Source: Flavobacteriaceae bacterium
GTDB taxonomy: Bacteria; Bacteroidota; Bacteroidia; Flavobacteriales; Flavobacteriaceae
Assembly (NCBI GenBank): GCA_029253805.1
Contig: JAQWYU010000211.1
Coordinates: forward strand, 1 to 10,580
Length of the DNA: 10,580 bases
Direction: 5' to 3'
The notes under the pieces were generated by a model. The model was not told where the DNA came from. It was given only the letters and a program-made list of their open reading frames with translations, and did no database searches. Shown here in pieces: positions 8,448-10,580 of the stretch. Position 1 is the stretch's first letter; every line of letters begins with the position of its first letter. The position numbers and the translations under genes are program-made.

Positions 8448-9845
8448 TTATCTAAATCGGTAGACTACTTTTTCTCCGTTATTTTTTACAATTGAGAGCC
8501 TTATTACATTATTCGAATATTTTTGTAATGCTTTTTGTGCATCGTTGATTGAATTAATGCTAATATCGTTTATTTCAGTCACAAAACTTCCAACATAGAT
8601 TCCGTCAGATTCCCAATCTTTTCGGTTATTTTCAGAAAGCGATATAACTTCTAATCCATATTCTAAGTTAACAGATTTTAGTGCTTTTTTTTCAGGTTCT
8701 TGAAGTGTTCCAATGACGGGTATTTCAATTACAGTTCTTTTTTCTAGAGTCACAGTTAAACTTATCTGTTTATCAGCTCTTAAAATCATAACCTCTACCA
8801 TGTCATTTGGATTTTTAGTATTTAAAAACCCTTTCAAATCAGAAAACTTTGCAATTGTGACCCCATCAATTTGTTGAATAATATCTCCTTTTTTAATTCC
8901 AGCTTTATCTGCACCTGTTCCTTTTTGAATATCGTTTACGTAAAATCCTTCTGTTACATTTACACCAAATTCTTTAGAATTTTTACTATTTAGCTCACCA
9001 CCAATAACTCCAAGAATACCATTCTGTACATTCCCAAACTCCATTAAGTCTTCAATAACTTTTCTAGCAATATTACTAGGCACTGCAAATGAGTAACCTA
9101 TGAATGACCCTGTTTTTGACGTAATAGCTGTATTAATCCCAATAAGTTCTCCATTTGTATTTACTAAGGCTCCGCCAGAATTTCCTGGGTTTACCGCCGC
9201 ATCTGTTTGTATGAATGATTGTGTATTTCGTCCAGATAAATCCCTTGATTTAGCACTTATTATACCAGCTGTAACTGTAGAAGTCAAGTTGAAAGGATTA
9301 CCAACAGCTAACACCCATTCTCCTACTTTAGCTGTATTACTATCTCCAAAAGTTAGATATTTTAAAGATTCCAAAGGCTCAATTTTCAATAATGCAATAT
9401 CAGTGTTGGAGTCAGTTCCAATTATCTCAGCTGTATAGGTTTTGTTATCATTGGTGGAAATCTCAATTGATTGTGCTCCTTCAATTACATGATTATTTGT
9501 TATAATATAACCATCCGGCGAAATTATTACTCCTGATCCAGTACCTATTTGAGCACGTTGTTGAGAACGACCAAAAAACAAGTCTTCAAAACTAGTATAG
9601 CCTTTGCTTGTTGTAGTGTTTTTTACATGTACGACCGTTGGTAATGTTTTGTCAGCAGCAGAAACAAAATTTACAGTTTCTTCAGTCGAGTTTGTATAGT
9701 TTTTTTCAATAACAGATATGGTACTTAATGGTTGTCTTTCAACCACATCGATGGGGATACTTGATTCGATAAACAGCTTGTAAGTACTTAGAGTTATCAC
9801 GCCACCTAATGTTGAAATTAGCAGAATTGATATAAATTTTTTCAT
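8448..9845 (-). CDS. htrA: DegP/HtrA-type periplasmic serine protease with shortened second PDZ domain
   Basis: A 465-residue Do-family (S1C) protease that degrades or refolds damaged envelope proteins. Residues 4-25 are a hydrophobic signal or membrane anchor without a clear cleavage site. The trypsin-like domain spans about 60-265 with catalytic His119 (TNNHVIEGA), Asp149 (NTDIALLKI) and Ser223 (PGNSGGALVN), plus the GTGSGVIISPDGYIITN opening, so it should be active. PDZ1 covers about 277-368 with a normal AGIKKGDIIQQIDG segment. PDZ2 (about 395-464) aligns with PDZ1 at both ends but lacks about 16 residues, including the GLxxGDxI segment: only eight residues separate Tyr417 from Ile425, where PDZ1 has 24. 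The reading frame stays intact, so this is an in-frame loss, not a frameshift. The gene is divergent from dapF and probably single; a palindrome overlaps its predicted promoter, which would suit stress control. Confidence 0.96.
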   Translation of the reverse strand: MKKFISILLISTLGGVITLSTYKLFIESSIPIDVVERQPLSTISVIEKNYTNSTEETVNFVSAADKTLPTVVHVKNTTTSKGYTSFEDLFFGRSQQRAQIGTGSGVIISPDGYIITNNHVIEGAQSIEISTNDNKTYTAEIIGTDSNTDIALLKIEPLESLKYLTFGDSNTAKVGEWVLAVGNPFNLTSTVTAGIISAKSRDLSGRNTQSFIQTDAAVNPGNSGGALVNTNGELIGINTAITSKTGSFIGYSFAVPSNIARKVIEDLMEFGNVQNGILGVIGGELNSKNSKEFGVNVTEGFYVNDIQKGTGADKAGIKKGDIIQQIDGVTIAKFSDLKGFLNTKNPNDMVEVMILRADKQISLTVTLEKRTVIEIPVIGTLQEPEKKALKSVNLEYGLEVISLSENNRKDWESDGIYVGSFVTEINDISINSINDAQKALQKYSNNVIRLSIVKNNGEKVVYRFR

Positions 9846-9876
9846 AAAAATATTTTTAGACTAAATAGCATCGTAA

Positions 9877-9906
9877 TAAAATTACTGTATTATTGAATTC
9901 ATTCAA
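9877..9906 (-). promoter_or_regulatory. Candidate htrA promoter
   Basis: On the minus strand TTG (9906-9904) is followed after 19 bp by TAATTTTA (9884-9877), differing from TAnnTTTG only in the last base. Transcription would start near 9870, leaving a leader of about 25 bases before ATG 9845. The TTG lies within the palindrome at 9889-9910. Confidence 0.45.
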
Positions 9907-9910
9907 TAAT
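9889..9910. promoter_or_regulatory. Palindromic operator candidate between htrA and dapF
   Basis: Two perfect 10-bp arms, ATTATTGAAT and ATTCAATAAT, are separated by TC. There is no U tract and it lies between divergent genes, so it is not a terminator. It covers the -33 TTG of the predicted htrA promoter and ends 42 bp before the dapF -7 element, as expected for a dimeric repressor acting mainly on htrA. The regulator is unknown. Confidence 0.45.
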
Positions 9911-9930
9911 TTTAACGACGTTTTAACAGC

Positions 9931-9960
9931 TTATTTTAATATTAAATATTGTTATATTTG
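9931..9960 (+). promoter_or_regulatory. Candidate dapF promoter
   Basis: TTA (9931-9933, one base off TTG) is followed after 19 bp by TATATTTG (9953-9960), a full match to TAnnTTTG. The G of the -7 box is only six bases before the dapF ATG, so transcription should start at or within a few bases of the start codon, giving a leaderless or near-leaderless mRNA. Confidence 0.5.
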
Positions 9961-9966
9961 TTATTT

Positions 9967-10580
9967 ATGTATAATCATTCTTTTTTTAAGTATCAGGGCA
10001 CTGGAAATGATTTTATTTTGATCGATAATCGATTATCAAGTTTTGATAAAAATAATTCATCATTGATTGCTCGTTTATGTAAACGCCGTACTGGTGTTGG
10101 TGCAGATGGTCTTATTTTGCTAGAGTCTCATTCAAAATATGACTTTAAAATGGTATATTTTAACGCAGATGGTCAACAAAGTAGTATGTGTGGTAATGGC
10201 GGCCGATGCATTGTTGCTTTTGCTTATTCTTTAGGAATTGTTCAAAGAAAGGCTCATTTTTTAGCGATTGATGGACCACATTTAGCAATCTATGATAACG
10301 GATACATTGAACTTAAGATGCAAGACGTATTATCCATTTCCTCAAAAGAGGACTATTTTGTACTTGATACGGGATCTCCGCATTATGTTTCTTTGAAATC
10401 AAACCTAGATTCACTGGATATGGAATTAGAAGGATCTTTAGTCCGTTATAGTGACACTTTTAGATCTAGTGGTATTAACGTAAATTTTGTTAAAAAAATA
10501 AATATGGATACGTTTGCTGTTCGAACTTATGAACGAGGAGTAGAAGCTGAAACTTTGTCTTGCGGTACGGGATCCACAGC
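9967..10580 (+). CDS. dapF: Diaminopimelate epimerase, C-terminus cut by window edge
   Basis: DapF converts LL- to meso-diaminopimelate, the precursor of lysine and of the peptidoglycan cross-link. The frame opens at ATG 9967 and runs 204 codons plus two bases to the window edge. The opening FFKYQGTGNDFILIDNR is the family N-terminus, with Asn14 in GTGND. Both cysteines of the two-base mechanism are present: Cys75 in MCGNGGRC and Cys199 in SCGTGST. YERGVEAET just before Cys199 is the usual second-half motif. Full-length proteins of this family are about 255-280 residues, so roughly the last 50-75 are missing only because the window ends. It is the only plus-strand gene and diverges from htrA across 121 bp. 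Confidence 0.97.
   Translation, partial: MYNHSFFKYQGTGNDFILIDNRLSSFDKNNSSLIARLCKRRTGVGADGLILLESHSKYDFKMVYFNADGQQSSMCGNGGRCIVAFAYSLGIVQRKAHFLAIDGPHLAIYDNGYIELKMQDVLSISSKEDYFVLDTGSPHYVSLKSNLDSLDMELEGSLVRYSDTFRSSGINVNFVKKINMDTFAVRTYERGVEAETLSCGTGST

Noticed and set aside
9100..9438. Plus-strand open frame of 112 codons
   Set aside because: Antisense to the htrA protease domain, including the catalytic Ser and Asp regions; a shadow.
10024..10037. 14-bp perfect palindrome GATAATCGATTATC
   Set aside because: It lies inside the conserved IDNRLS codons of dapF, so the protein sequence explains most of it.

Overview
This window looks like an ordinary chromosomal stretch from an AT-rich marine-type Flavobacteriia (Bacteroidota). 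Three things point there. The surface genes are a TonB-dependent receptor with an N-terminal carboxypeptidase-D-like domain and a DUF4249 lipoprotein. The glyceraldehyde-3-phosphate dehydrogenase is the long form with an extra N-terminal domain that I associate with Flavobacteriia. Upstream regions carry TAnnTTTG-like -7 elements of the Bacteroidota sigma factor instead of a TATAAT box. Seven of the eight genes are on the minus strand; only dapF, at the right edge, is on the plus strand.

Read along the minus strand from right to left, the layout is as follows. htrA (9845-8448) is a membrane-anchored periplasmic serine protease, divergent from dapF, with a strong palindrome in the shared 121-bp intergenic region. 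It is followed by gap (8319-6871), trmD (6831-6154; tRNA m1G37 methyltransferase) and rplS (6017-5667; ribosomal protein L19). A perfect 14-bp hairpin ends rplS. Then comes icd (5447-3234; monomeric NADP isocitrate dehydrogenase), ended by a 10-bp hairpin. Last is a two-gene unit, the TonB-dependent receptor (3159-799) and, 3 bp later, a DUF4249 lipoprotein (795 to beyond the left edge). dapF (9967 to beyond the right edge) is diaminopimelate epimerase.

The genes fall into central metabolism (gap, icd), translation (trmD, rplS), lysine and cell-wall precursor synthesis (dapF), envelope protein quality control (htrA) and outer-membrane uptake (receptor plus lipoprotein). For gap and the receptor gene the longest open frame starts at a TTG upstream of a better ATG, and for trmD it starts at an ATG three codons early; I give the shorter starts.

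I found no mobile element, CRISPR array, tRNA or rRNA, defence system or biosynthetic cluster, and no convincing new system. The items most worth a second look are the palindrome overlapping the predicted htrA promoter, the shortened second PDZ domain of HtrA, the possible structured leader of rplS, the uncharacterised N-terminal domain of the long GAPDH, and the receptor-DUF4249 pair of unknown substrate.
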